Below, piece after piece: positions 42,871 to 50,513 of a stretch of DNA of 64,000 nucleotides. The DNA is from Acidimicrobiia bacterium. Lineage in GTDB: Bacteria; Actinomycetota; Acidimicrobiia; Acidimicrobiales; AC-14. Each line of letters opens with the position of its first letter. Position 1 is the first letter of the stretch. Under the pieces are notes generated by a model. It searched no databases, was not told the origin of the DNA, and was given only the letters and a program-made list of their open reading frames with translations. The position numbers and the translations under genes are program-made. The DNA lies in NCBI GenBank assembly GCA_023265025.1, contig JAHFUP010000012.1, positions 1 through 64,000 on the forward strand, read 5' to 3'.

Positions 42871-43050
42871 GGACCCATCGTCGTCAAGCCGTTCGCCACC
42901 GTGTAGCCCGACGGCGCGTTTGGTGCGCTCCGGCCGTGCCGCTCGTCGGATAACAACGGCGCATTGGGGTTGGGGTGGTCAGGGAATCGTTCAATACCCC
43001 TCGCTGTCGCCGGCGTCATCGACGGCGCCGGGACGACCTGACCGGCGACG

Positions 43051-44286
43051 TCAGCTGGCGTTGTCCGACGTCACGGTCGCACCCGACGCCGGCTGCTCGC
43101 AGTCGTCACCGAAGGTGTGCGCCACCGACTGGCCCCAGTCCGTGGAGTCGGCCTGCACCTGGAAGTGCAGGTGCGGGCCCGACGAGCGCCCCGTGCCCCC
43201 CGACGTGGCGATGGCCTGCCCCTGGGTCACCACGTCGCCCACGTTGACCAGGACGCCGTTCGCCTGAATGTGGAAGTACCAACTGGTGAAGCCGCCGGCG
43301 TGGCGGATCCTCACCGCATTCCCCCAGTTCTGGAGGCTTCCGTTGGGGAACGGCATGTTCCCGGGCCCCTGTGGCAGGTTGGGGTTGAAGGTCGCCGTCA
43401 GGTTTTCCTGGAGCCATTCCACCGTGCCGCCGCGGGCAGCACGGATGGTGGTGCCGGCGGGCAGCGAGAAGTCGAAGGCAAACGCCTGGCTCCCGTTGTG
43501 CGAGCCGGACGGGTTGTTGTTGCCCTGGCCCACGCCGTGCGACACGCCGCCCGCCCACGGGTACCGGTAGGCCCCGACCGGGTCGTCCTGGAGCTCGAGG
43601 CACGTGAGCCTGAGGCCTCTGGCGAAGTAGGTGTTGTCCTCGGTGGCGAAGTCGACCAACCCCCGCCTCGAGCTCCACCACTGCGTGCCGGAACCGGGCC
43701 GCCACACGGCCGCGTAGCGGCCCTTCTCGACGGCCAGGCACGTGATGCGCAGCCCTTGGCCGAAGTACGTCCTGTCCTGTTCCACGAACTCGCCGAAGGA
43801 CATGCCCCCCCGCACCCACTGCGTACCTGAACCAGGCCGCCACACCGCGGCATATCTCCCGTTCTCGAACTCCAGCGAGGTGACCCGTAGGCCCTGCCCG
43901 AAGTACGGGCCGTCCTGGGCCTTGAACTCGTCCCACGTCATACCGGGGCGGATCCACTGGGTCCCGCTGCCGGTACGCCAGACGGCCGCGTACCTGCCGT
44001 TCTCGATCGCCAGCGACGTCACCCGCAGCCCTTGCCCGAAGTAGGTGGTGTCCTGGGCCTTGAACTCGTCCCACGTCATGCCGGGGCGGATCCACTGGGT
44101 CCCGCTGCCCGGGCGCCAGACGGCTGCGAACCGGCCGTCGCGGATCGCCAGGGAGGTGACGCGCAGTCCCTGGGCGAAGAAGGTCGAGTCCTGGGTCTTG
44201 AACTGGTCCCAGGTCAGGCCGGCCCGGACCCACTGCGTGCCGGTCCCCGGCTGCCACACGCCGGCGAACGCATCGGGCCCGCTCAT
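43051..44286 (-). CDS. M23 peptidase with five BTRD1-type repeats
   Basis: A 411-residue protein. The first 215 residues are five copies of a roughly 42-residue unit, VWRPGSGTQW(V/I)R-GMTWDEFKAQD--YF-QGLRVTSL---NGRYA, matching bacterial tandem repeat domain 1. The last 180 residues form a LytM/M23 endopeptidase: SHNGSQAFAFDFSLP supplies the HxxxxxxxD zinc pair and GPHLHFQVQ the HxH. M23 enzymes cut peptide crosslinks in peptidoglycan. No signal peptide is visible at the N-terminus (it begins directly with a repeat), which is unusual for a wall enzyme. Either the start is further upstream or export is non-classical. Confidence 0.9.
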   Translation of the reverse strand: MSGPDAFAGVWQPGTGTQWVRAGLTWDQFKTQDSTFFAQGLRVTSLAIRDGRFAAVWRPGSGTQWIRPGMTWDEFKAQDTTYFGQGLRVTSLAIENGRYAAVWRTGSGTQWIRPGMTWDEFKAQDGPYFGQGLRVTSLEFENGRYAAVWRPGSGTQWVRGGMSFGEFVEQDRTYFGQGLRITCLAVEKGRYAAVWRPGSGTQWWSSRRGLVDFATEDNTYFARGLRLTCLELQDDPVGAYRYPWAGGVSHGVGQGNNNPSGSHNGSQAFAFDFSLPAGTTIRAARGGTVEWLQENLTATFNPNLPQGPGNMPFPNGSLQNWGNAVRIRHAGGFTSWYFHIQANGVLVNVGDVVTQGQAIATSGGTGRSSGPHLHFQVQADSTDWGQSVAHTFGDDCEQPASGATVTSDNAS

Positions 44287-44356
44287 CGTGCCGCTCCGCG
44301 CGCGCCGTCGGCCCTACCTCGTTCGCCCATGCTGTCCCCCTCCCGGACGGCGACGC

Positions 44357-44641
44357 TCAGTCGCCCTTCTTCAACCGACCCTTTGCTTCGGCAATTGTGG
44401 CATCCACCGCGCCGGCAAAGGCCTCGGCGACGCTGCGGGCGTCGTCCCGGACCGCGGGATCCCGAGCGGCGTTGCCGACACCCTCGAAGATGTCGCTCAC
44501 GGTGCCGGCCAGCCGCTCCAACGCCGAGGTGAACTCCTTGCCGTCCTCGGACATCTCCTGCTCGGCATGCAGCTTCAGCTTGAGGCCGAGCGCCGACATC
44601 GCGTCGCCGACGTCCGCCCATGCCTTCTTCGGATCAGCCAT
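44357..44641 (-). CDS. Small helical hypothetical protein
   Basis: A 94-residue protein: MADPKKAWADVGDAMSALGLKLKLHAEQEMSEDGKEFTSALERLAGTVSDIFEGVGNAARD... It is all-alpha, Ala/Lys/Glu/Asp-rich and has no membrane segment. Helices of this kind (KKAW...VGDAxSALGLKLKxH) recur in actinobacterial small proteins of unknown role. ATG at 44641 precedes the helix; longer frames add a low-quality N-terminus. No operon partner. Confidence 0.75.
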   Translation of the reverse strand: MADPKKAWADVGDAMSALGLKLKLHAEQEMSEDGKEFTSALERLAGTVSDIFEGVGNAARDPAVRDDARSVAEAFAGAVDATIAEAKGRLKKGD

Positions 44642-44732
44642 GCCCCCCAGTCTAGGAAGGTATGGGAGCATCAAGGCGCAGGCCGGGTCGGTCTCGTGAG
44701 GCTTCATACGGTTCAGGCGGCAAAGGAGCACT

Positions 44733-45758
44733 ATGAGGAAACGGCGGGACACCGAAACGCATATCGACGCCCACGCTTCGCTACGGCGGCACGATCGACC
44801 GCCCGGTTCGATCCACTCTCGCATTCTCGGGCTGATCGCTGTCGCCGTTCTCTGCGCGAGCTGTTCGTCCGGAGGACAGTCCAATGAGGATGTGTCCGTA
44901 GGACAGGCGGGTGCGGCATCCCAATCCGATGCGAGCGTGACCTCGACCAAGAAGACGGAGACGGTGCTGGCCCGCCGGTATGAGGTCGGAGACTGCGTCA
45001 TCTCCGAGGAGGCCGAAAACGTGCTCGGTGGCAGCGACCATCTCAGCACCGATGGCAAGACGGCGACCAGGGTCGTTCCGTGCGATCGGCCCCACCTCTA
45101 CGAGATCACCGGCACCTTCCGGCTTCGAGGGTACCCGGAGTATCCGACGCCCGAGCAGTGGAACGAGATCTTCCGGAAGGCGGGCGACGGCTGCCGGCCG
45201 TTCGCCGAGCGCTTTCTGAACAGCCCGCTCGACCCGTCCGGCAAGTTCATCTCGACCGGGATCAAACCCTCACCCGCCTACTGGGCGACGGGGAACCGGG
45301 ACGTGTGGTGCGCCCTAGGGCCGGCGCGGGATCCGCTCGACAGATCGAACGGCCGAGCGCTCAGCGAGGGCAGCGCTCGCGGTCAGAGTCAGACCAGGCT
45401 GCGGCCCGTCGGCACATGTCTCGCGATCATTCCGGGGGCGCAGCAGACAACCACTCCGGTCAGCTGCGACAAGCCCCATAGCTTCGAGGTGACTGGGTCG
45501 GTCAGTATCGCCGACCGGGCGCCCGCACGCCCGTCTACGGACGAGCAGTGGGAAAGGCTGGTCGAAGCGGACTGCCGGCGCCTGGCGGAGACGTACCTCG
45601 CCCGGCCGATCGACAATCAGACCCTTCGGGTGTCGAACTACTCGATCTCCGCGGAGAGCTGGCTCGCCGGCCGGCGGGAGGTTGAATGCGCGGTCGGCCG
45701 ATACGACGTCGGGGGTGTCAAGATCCCCGTCGCGGGCCTCCTCCGTGACCAGCCCTGA
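44733..45758 (+). CDS. Septum-formation-domain lipoprotein
   Basis: A 341-residue lipoprotein. LGLIAVAVLCASCSSGG gives a lipobox (A-S-C at about residue 44). The body is two Septum_form-like repeats: YEVGDCVIS...VVPCDRPHLYEITGTF...CRPFAERFL...WCALGP, and VGTCLAIIPG...VSCDKPHSFEVTGSV...CRRLAETYL...VECAVG. Each has the paired Cys and the C(D)xPHxxE(V/I)TG signature. Proteins with this domain in actinobacteria are membrane-anchored and implicated in septum or wall functions. GGAG lies just before the ATG. Monocistronic. Confidence 0.88.
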   Translation: MRKRRDTETHIDAHASLRRHDRPPGSIHSRILGLIAVAVLCASCSSGGQSNEDVSVGQAGAASQSDASVTSTKKTETVLARRYEVGDCVISEEAENVLGGSDHLSTDGKTATRVVPCDRPHLYEITGTFRLRGYPEYPTPEQWNEIFRKAGDGCRPFAERFLNSPLDPSGKFISTGIKPSPAYWATGNRDVWCALGPARDPLDRSNGRALSEGSARGQSQTRLRPVGTCLAIIPGAQQTTTPVSCDKPHSFEVTGSVSIADRAPARPSTDEQWERLVEADCRRLAETYLARPIDNQTLRVSNYSISAESWLAGRREVECAVGRYDVGGVKIPVAGLLRDQP

Positions 45759-45801
45759 GCCCCGCTTCCATGGTCTGACTTCCGCCGGGCAGGATGTGCC
45801 C

Positions 45802-46308
45802 ATGACGACACTCGTGGTCCTCGATCAGGGCGAGTCGATCTCCATCTGCTTCGAGGACCTCCTGAAGTACCACGGCCGGAGCTCGATCGCCGGCGTGGCC
45901 CACGCCTTCAAGGCGATGGAGCGCGGGTTCCCCCTGGTGTCGGCGGGCGGTCCGCCCGAGCGATACGACATCACCGTCGAGAGCGGGTTCCCCGGCGGCG
46001 GCGCACGCGACGCGTTCGAGATGGTCACCCGGGCGGTCACCGGCGACCGCTACCGCCTGACGTCCGATCCTCCGGTGGCGGCGCCGGAGGCTCCGGGTGG
46101 CCACTTCTTCTTCCGGCTGGGCTACCGGGGAACTGCGGTCGACCTCGTCCTGCGGGCCGGCATCATGCCGGCGGAGTTCCTCGACGTCGCCTGCAGGGAG
46201 GCTCCGACGCCGGCCGAGGCCGTCCGCGCCCAGCAGCTCAAGGAGGAGGTGGCCGAGCGGCTCCTTCGCCTGCCGGCCGAGGAGGTCTACGACGCCGAGC
46301 TCCGGTGA
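45802..46308 (+). CDS. Conserved hypothetical protein
   Basis: A 168-residue soluble protein. MTTLVVLDQGESISICFEDLLKYHGRSSIAGVAHAFKAMERGF...LVSAGGPPERYDITVESGFPGGGARDAFEMVTRAV... then HFFFRLGYRGTAVDLVLRAGIMPAEFLDVACREAP. It has the look of a small alpha/beta enzyme of a formylmethanofuran- or cyclase-like unnamed family; I recognise no motif. ATG at 45802 follows GGGCAGGATGTGCCC. The two flanking genes are unrelated. Confidence 0.65.
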   Translation: MTTLVVLDQGESISICFEDLLKYHGRSSIAGVAHAFKAMERGFPLVSAGGPPERYDITVESGFPGGGARDAFEMVTRAVTGDRYRLTSDPPVAAPEAPGGHFFFRLGYRGTAVDLVLRAGIMPAEFLDVACREAPTPAEAVRAQQLKEEVAERLLRLPAEEVYDAELR

Positions 46309-46336
46309 CGGTGCGCCGTCCTCGGCCGTCGCCCTT

Positions 46337-47206
46337 TCAGCCGAGCTCGAACGTCGACACGCCGAAGATCCGCTCCAGGGCAACGTCGGGGGCGGGGCCG
46401 TTGTACATGCGAGCCGTCTCGAAGACCGGGGTCATGCCCAGGTCCTCGGCGAGGGCCACGGCGGCATGCCCGACCTCCGGCACGTCGAGGAAGACCGGCT
46501 CCGGGCCGGTGCCGGCCGCGAGTGCCACGAGCAGCGCCCTGGCTACGCCGGCGTCGTCGGCGAACAGCGGCCCGACCTTGTGGCCGGTGTGGCACCGGCG
46601 GAGGACGCCGAAGCCGGCGAGAACGTCCCCGGCCATGAAAGCCAGCGCCCGGTGACCCGACGTCGTGGTCCAGGCCGAGAGGAACTCGTCACGCAACGCT
46701 GGGAAGCACGCCCGGTCGTAGGTCGCGAGCGCGGCGAACGGCACCTCGCCGATGTCCACGATCCGGCCGGTGGTGGCCACCGCCTCGGAGTGCGCGTCGA
46801 TCCGGCCGCCGTACCGGACGTTGCGATATGCCAGCTCGAAACCGGACCTCTCGTAGTTCGCCAGCTGAGCGGGCACCCCGTCGAGGCCGATCAGCCGATT
46901 CCCGGCGTGCGGTAGCGCCGCAAGCCACAGTGCGCGGCCGTACCCCTTCCGCCGGTGCGGCTCCGACACGATGTAGCAACCGACGAAACCGAATGCGTCG
47001 CCGTAGTTCACGACGGAGATCGAGGCGATCAGATCGCCGTCGAGATAGCCACCGAGGAAGCCCTCCCGGTCGACGGTGAGGAAGCAGGTGGCGTCGCGCA
47101 GTCCGGGGTTCCAGCCCTCGGCCCGGGCCCAGCCGATCGCCTTCCCCACCTCGGCCGGCGTCATCGTGCGGACCTCGTACGACCCCGTCCCGGCTCGCTC
47201 GCGCAT
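46337..47206 (-). CDS. GNAT N-acetyltransferase, two-domain
   Basis: A 289-residue protein. The N-terminal GNAT is VRTMTPAEVGKAIGWARAEGWNPG, then FVGCYIVSEPHRRKGYGRALWLAALPHA, where RRKGYGRAL is the acetyl-CoA loop. The C-terminal half (FGVLRRCHTGHKVGPLFADDAGVARALLVAL...VFLDVPE) is the second GNAT-like lobe found in YjdG/YobR-type double-domain acetyltransferases. ATG at 47206 is preferred; an in-frame upstream ATG would reach into the divergent 53-residue gene. The substrate is unknown. Confidence 0.88.
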   Translation of the reverse strand: MRERAGTGSYEVRTMTPAEVGKAIGWARAEGWNPGLRDATCFLTVDREGFLGGYLDGDLIASISVVNYGDAFGFVGCYIVSEPHRRKGYGRALWLAALPHAGNRLIGLDGVPAQLANYERSGFELAYRNVRYGGRIDAHSEAVATTGRIVDIGEVPFAALATYDRACFPALRDEFLSAWTTTSGHRALAFMAGDVLAGFGVLRRCHTGHKVGPLFADDAGVARALLVALAAGTGPEPVFLDVPEVGHAAVALAEDLGMTPVFETARMYNGPAPDVALERIFGVSTFELG

Positions 47207-47237
47207 CTCCTCCTCCCGGTTTGGGAACATTGACACC

Positions 47238-47399
47238 ATGCCATTCAAGCGAAGCCGCACGTACGAGGAGCAGGAACCGGAGAAGGACGACGAGGTGGCG
47301 CCGGAGGTGCCGACCTCCTTCGCCACCAAGGGCGTCGGCTGGTCCGGCCGCGAGAAGGACGATCTCGACGTCGTGGACCTCAACGAGGAGAAGAAGTAG
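47238..47399 (+). CDS. Small charged hypothetical protein
   Basis: A 53-residue protein, MPFKRSRTYEEQEPEKDDEVAPEVPTSFATKGVGWSGREKDDLDVVDLNEEKK, acidic with no membrane segment or cysteine. It lies divergent from the GNAT gene and overlaps the end of the convergent DUF1275 gene by 20 bp. It has no recognisable family, but the good codon bias and clear start suggest a real small gene. Confidence 0.55.
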   Translation: MPFKRSRTYEEQEPEKDDEVAPEVPTSFATKGVGWSGREKDDLDVVDLNEEKK

Positions 47400-48120
47400 C
47401 GCTCACCTGTGATCTCGGGTCAACCACTGCCTGACCCCACGCGCAGAGCGCCACCGCAGCAACGGGAAGGATGATCGCCCAGAAGTGGACGAGGGCGGTC
47501 ATCAGCCCCCCGAGCGCAGCGCCGCCGGCGAAGGCGACCACCACCCGGCGGAACGCCTGTACGCGGCGCATGACAGCCGCCCGCTCGTCATTCGGCCGTC
47601 CTCCGAAGACCCCGTCCGCGATGTCCATCCCCAGCAGCGTCAACGTGCCCGTCACCATGGTCGTCGGGAAGACGTAGCCGCCGAGCCGGGTGGCGACGCT
47701 CTGCACGGCCATCGCCGACACGCCGGCGGCACCGACGATCGTCTGGGCCACCAGGGACGGGCCGTTCCGGTGAGGAACCAGCGACACGCCGAACACCAGG
47801 AACAGTCCGAGGAGCACTGCCTCAATGCCCAGGATGACCGGAAGCGCCCCAGCAGAGCTCCGGCGCCGGATCCGGCCTGCCGCCCACGCGGCGGCGATCA
47901 CGGCGGCGAGCCACAGCGGCACCATGATCAGCAGGGGGATGGCGCTCCGTCCAGGACGGGCTGCGGCGATCGGAAGGTTACCCGTCACGTGGTTGGGGAA
48001 GAGCCCGCGCAGCATCATGTAGCCGGCGGTGTCGACGTAGCCGCCGACCAGCCCCAGGGTCACGGCTCGGGTGGCATCCCATCGGGTGGCGAGGCGCGAC
48101 GGCGCGAGGACGGCGATCAT
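47380..48120 (-). CDS. YoaK/DUF1275 family membrane protein
   Basis: A 246-residue membrane protein with six to seven hydrophobic segments. The N-terminal RAVTLGLVGGYVDTAGYMMLRGLFPNHVTGNLP is the DUF1275/YoaK signature, followed by AVQSVATRLGGYVFPTTMVTGTLT. The function of the family is unknown. The ATG overlaps the stop of the DUF983 gene upstream (ATGA), so the two are coupled. Confidence 0.9.
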   Translation of the reverse strand: MIAVLAPSRLATRWDATRAVTLGLVGGYVDTAGYMMLRGLFPNHVTGNLPIAAARPGRSAIPLLIMVPLWLAAVIAAAWAAGRIRRRSSAGALPVILGIEAVLLGLFLVFGVSLVPHRNGPSLVAQTIVGAAGVSAMAVQSVATRLGGYVFPTTMVTGTLTLLGMDIADGVFGGRPNDERAAVMRRVQAFRRVVVAFAGGAALGGLMTALVHFWAIILPVAAVALCAWGQAVVDPRSQVSATSSPR

Positions 48121-48554
48121 CTGGGCTTCAGGCGGACGTCGCTCGGCTCGGTCTCGTCGACGGGACGCAGGATGAGCTCGATGGCGACCCATAGCGTCTT
48201 GGAATAGGGGTAGAAGACGAGCGGTGCCAGCACTGCTCCGACAAGTCCGCCGACGATGACCGGTACCAGGCTGGCGTCGGGATCGGCGTTGAGCATGACG
48301 ATCGTGGGAATGACGGCAAGGAGCATCACCAGGCCCTGCGCGATCACCAGGTTCATCACATAGGCGCCGAGGAAGAACCCTTCCTCCCGTGCGAACTGGT
48401 AGCCACATCCGGGGCAACGGTCGGCCATCGCGAACCAGCCCGAGAACAGCCGGCCGGCGCCGCACGCAGGGCAACGCTTCAGTGCGCCGCGCAGGAGCAT
48501 GCGCCCGGGCGAAGGGGTGGCGGCCGCGCCCTTCTCGCCCACCGCGGTTGCCAT
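48117..48554 (-). CDS. DUF983 family membrane protein
   Basis: A 145-residue protein. The N-terminal LLRGALKRCPACGAGRLFSGWFAMADRCPGCGYQF has two CxxC pairs (zinc-ribbon type). EEGFFLGAYVMNLVIAQGLVMLLAVIPTIVML and VPVIVGGLVGAVLAPLVFYPYSKTLWVAIELILRP follow as membrane helices. This is the DUF983 layout, sometimes tied to haem or copper-related membrane assembly but unproven. Coupled to the DUF1275 gene by ATGA. The N-terminal Cys pairs are intact. Confidence 0.9.
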   Translation of the reverse strand: MATAVGEKGAAATPSPGRMLLRGALKRCPACGAGRLFSGWFAMADRCPGCGYQFAREEGFFLGAYVMNLVIAQGLVMLLAVIPTIVMLNADPDASLVPVIVGGLVGAVLAPLVFYPYSKTLWVAIELILRPVDETEPSDVRLKPR

Positions 48555-48636
48555 GTCGAACTCCTCTGTCTCGTCGGTCGCCCCATCGTGCGGCCCGTCG
48601 TTGCACGCCGGTTGCACCACGCGACCACTGACGGCC

Positions 48637-48795
48637 CTAGGAGAAGCCGGTACATCCGATCTCGTCCCCTCCGCCGACTCCTCCCCGAGTGAGCTCCTCG
48701 ATCGTGCCGAGGACTCGAAGCTCGGGCGGACGATCGGGCTCAGCCGTCCCGGCCGGCGGCGCCGGCCGCTCCTCGGGAACCATGCGCTCCTCCAT
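48637..48795 (-). CDS. Lasso-peptide-type RiPP precursor
   Basis: A 52-residue peptide. The leader ends RPPELRVLGTIEELTRG, matching the lasso RiPP leader pattern (PxLxxLGx-x-ELTxG, Thr at -2). If cleavage is after TR, the core is GGVGGGDEIGCTGFS: Gly1, acidic Asp7/Glu8 for the macrolactam and a short tail. It starts ATG at 48795 (GGAAGGGG upstream) or ATG 48783. It overlaps the 3' end of a fragment resembling an asparagine-synthase (lasso cyclase) C-terminus on the same strand. The B1/B2 leader peptidase genes are not in the window. The family call is from motif pattern by eye. Confidence 0.65.
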   Translation of the reverse strand: MEERMVPEERPAPPAGTAEPDRPPELRVLGTIEELTRGGVGGGDEIGCTGFS

Positions 48796-48997
48796 CGCCA
48801 ACCCCTTCCCGAGGATCGCCCTCGATGCACCGCCGGTACCAGAGTTCGAGGGCGACCACCGCCTGCATCGCCCAACCCGTCTCCGCCCGGCCGCGCTGCT
48901 CAAGGTAGTCGCGACGGACGGCGGGCAGATTTGGGCTGTTGACCAGGCCGAGGGCGACGAGCTGGGAGGAACTTGTCAACGCCCGTCGCGGCGAGAC
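48740..48997 (-). pseudogene. Fragment resembling asparagine synthase (lasso cyclase) C-terminus
   Basis: The reading LVALGLVNSPNLPAVRRDYL, then WAMQAVVALELWYRRCIEG, matches the end of asparagine-synthase-like enzymes, which finish with a WxLxxLELWLRxx helix. In lasso clusters that protein is the macrolactam-forming cyclase. Only about 60 residues are recognisable: no ATP-pyrophosphatase motif (SGGxDS) is found upstream, so the gene is truncated or frame-broken. It overlaps the start of the precursor gene by 56 bp. The fit is moderate; coincidence in GC-rich DNA is possible. Confidence 0.4.
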
Positions 48998-48999
48998 GG

Positions 49000-49151
49000 G
49001 AAGAACACCGCCGTCATTGCGACGCTCGACCGCGTAGGGCGGTGGACCGTTGGCGAGCCGCCGAGATCGGACTAACCTGGTCCTTGGCAGTACTACCCAC
49101 TCCTGACCCCGGTGGTGCACCTCAGGGCACTTCCAGGAGAAGGAGCGCGCG
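49000..49151. other. Intergenic stretch without clear gene
   Basis: No convincing coding frame. It lies between the cyclase-like fragment (minus) and two small weak frames (plus), and holds AGGAGAAGGAG at about 49134-49144, a good ribosome site for the frame that starts at 49152. Confidence 0.3.
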
Positions 49152-49346
49152 ATGGCCGGATGGTCCGGGTTCTTCGGGTGGCGGAGCCGGGACAAGCGGG
49201 TCCAGCCCGGCCTCCGGTCGTCTGATCCAGAAGTCATCCCGGCCGGCGGCGAGCCTTCGGAAGCCCCCCACGTCCCGGGCCTGGTGATTCGCGCCCGGCG
49301 AGCTGGCCAGCCCGCTTCGTCGCCGGTTCCGGGGGGAACCCCGTGA
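49152..49346 (+). CDS. Possible small protein
   Basis: A 64-residue frame, MAGWSGFFGWRSRDKRVQPG..., behind a strong purine-rich AGGAGAAGGAG. Its stop lies in a GTGA overlap with the next small frame (49343-49537), but codon third positions are less GC-biased than in true genes here. It is basic, Pro-rich at the end and has no family match. A minus-strand frame over 49350-49550 (FGQFRERLLTVREICGVLRAEERSAKVDAF) is an equally plausible coding alternative in the adjoining sequence. Confidence 0.3.
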   Translation: MAGWSGFFGWRSRDKRVQPGLRSSDPEVIPAGGEPSEAPHVPGLVIRARRAGQPASSPVPGGTP

Positions 49347-49537
49347 CCGGCGGTGTGTCCAAAGTCGTCGAGGCGGCCGGACGCCAACGCCTTGAACGCA
49401 TCGACTTTGGCGCTTCGTTCCTCGGCCCGGAGCACTCCGCAAATCTCCCGCACGGTGAGGAGGCGCTCCCGGAATTGGCCGAAGGTTTCGTGGTCGACTG
49501 GCAGCTGCTCGCAGCCGTCGAGGCCGGTATCGGTTGA
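49343..49537 (+). CDS. Possible small protein, coupled frame
   Basis: A 64-residue frame starting GTG inside the preceding TGA: VTGGVSKVVEAAGRQRLERIDFG... Third-position GC is only about two-thirds, lower than in neighbours, and the opposite strand has a competing protein-like frame. Reported because the GTGA junction is the coupling style used across this window. Confidence 0.2.
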   Translation: MTGGVSKVVEAAGRQRLERIDFGASFLGPEHSANLPHGEEALPELAEGFVVDWQLLAAVEAGIG

Positions 49538-49625
49538 GCCCGGCCCCCATTCGCCCCGCCGGCGACGACTGGCCATGGCCAGCCGGCGATGACGGAGAGC
49601 CCGACCGAACCCCAGCCTTTCGCTG

Positions 49626-49949
49626 GTGGTCGGTCGGGCCTTGGGCACCGTGGTGGTGACGGCCGACGGGCCCCTCACCCTGGCGAGCTGCCAGCGCCTC
49701 GAAGCCCTGCTCGCGGACCTCATCGAGGGCCAGGGCAATCTGGCCGTGGCCGTCGATCTGGCCCGGGCCTCCGTCGAGCCGGCGGCGCTACCGGTGTTCA
49801 TCGACGCGGCGCGCCGAGCCGGCCTCCACAGCACGAGGTTCATCCTGAAGGGACTGCCGGCGGACGCTCACGACGTGCTGCTGTCGAACGGGATGTCGCA
49901 TTCGGTCGAGGTCACACCCAGTCATGCCCGCCCCGTGGTGACTCCATGA
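49626..49949 (+). CDS. STAS-domain anti-sigma-factor antagonist-like protein
   Basis: A 107-residue protein. Strand-helix order ALGTVVVTADGPLTLASCQRLEALLADLIEGQGNLAVAVDLARASVEPAALPVFIDAARRAGLHSTRFILKGLPADAHDVLLSNGM is the STAS fold. The usual phosphorylated Ser lies in a D-S-(A/T)-G-loop; here the loop reads ARASVEPAALPVF, so phosphorylation is uncertain. It overlaps the XRE gene start (ATGA), heading a sensory gene run. Confidence 0.75.
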   Translation: MVGRALGTVVVTADGPLTLASCQRLEALLADLIEGQGNLAVAVDLARASVEPAALPVFIDAARRAGLHSTRFILKGLPADAHDVLLSNGMSHSVEVTPSHARPVVTP

Positions 49950-50413
49950 GCGAGGCCCCGGCTTGGTGGCCCGACGATCGCCCCGCACAGTTCGGGCGCC
50001 TTCTCGGCGAGGCGCTGGGGCGGCGCGACCTCACGCAGCAGGGCTTCGGGCGCATGGTGGGCGCCAGCCAGGCCTCCGTCAGCGGATGGATCGCTGGTCG
50101 GTACGAGCCGTCCCCCACGAAGGTCTTCGCCATGGAGGTGCTGCTGAGCTTGGAGCCCGGCACCCTCTGCCGAGCGCTGGGCTACCGGCCTGTGGACACG
50201 GCCCAGACGCCGAGCGTGGAGGTGGCGATCGCCGAGAGCACCGGGCTGGACGACGAGGACAAGGCCGCACTCCTTGGCGCCTACCGTGCGCTCTCCCGGT
50301 CCCGCGAGCCCGGCCGTCGACCAGACGGCATCGACGTCGGTCCTCGGGCCCGCGCTGGCGACGACTCGAGCGGGCGTTCGCACCGTCGCGTCCCGGGAAT
50401 CAACGGCGGCTGA
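49946..50413 (+). CDS. XRE-family HTH regulator
   Basis: A 155-residue protein with an N-terminal XRE/Cro HTH: FGRLLGEALGRRDLTQQGFGRMVGASQASVSGWIAGRYEPSPTKVFAMEVLL, where the helix pair TQQGFGRMVG and ASQASVSGWIAG is the HTH. The C-terminal half has an acidic helical piece (AIAESTGLDDEDKAALLGAYRALSR) and a low-complexity tail. ATGA overlap with the STAS gene suggests co-expression. The targets are unknown. Confidence 0.85.
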   Translation: MSEAPAWWPDDRPAQFGRLLGEALGRRDLTQQGFGRMVGASQASVSGWIAGRYEPSPTKVFAMEVLLSLEPGTLCRALGYRPVDTAQTPSVEVAIAESTGLDDEDKAALLGAYRALSRSREPGRRPDGIDVGPRARAGDDSSGRSHRRVPGINGG

Positions 50414-50513
50414 AGGGCTACGGCGGACCACGTCGGTCACACCGAGACCCTGGACCGAGTCCCCGGGTAGCGCCTCCGGGTCCGTTCGGTCTTGACGGCA
50501 TGGCGCCCGTGGA

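Noticed and set aside
49152-49537. Two coupled small genes as a new peptide system
   Set aside because: Third-position GC is too low for this genome and the opposite strand has an equally good frame, so they are listed only as possible.
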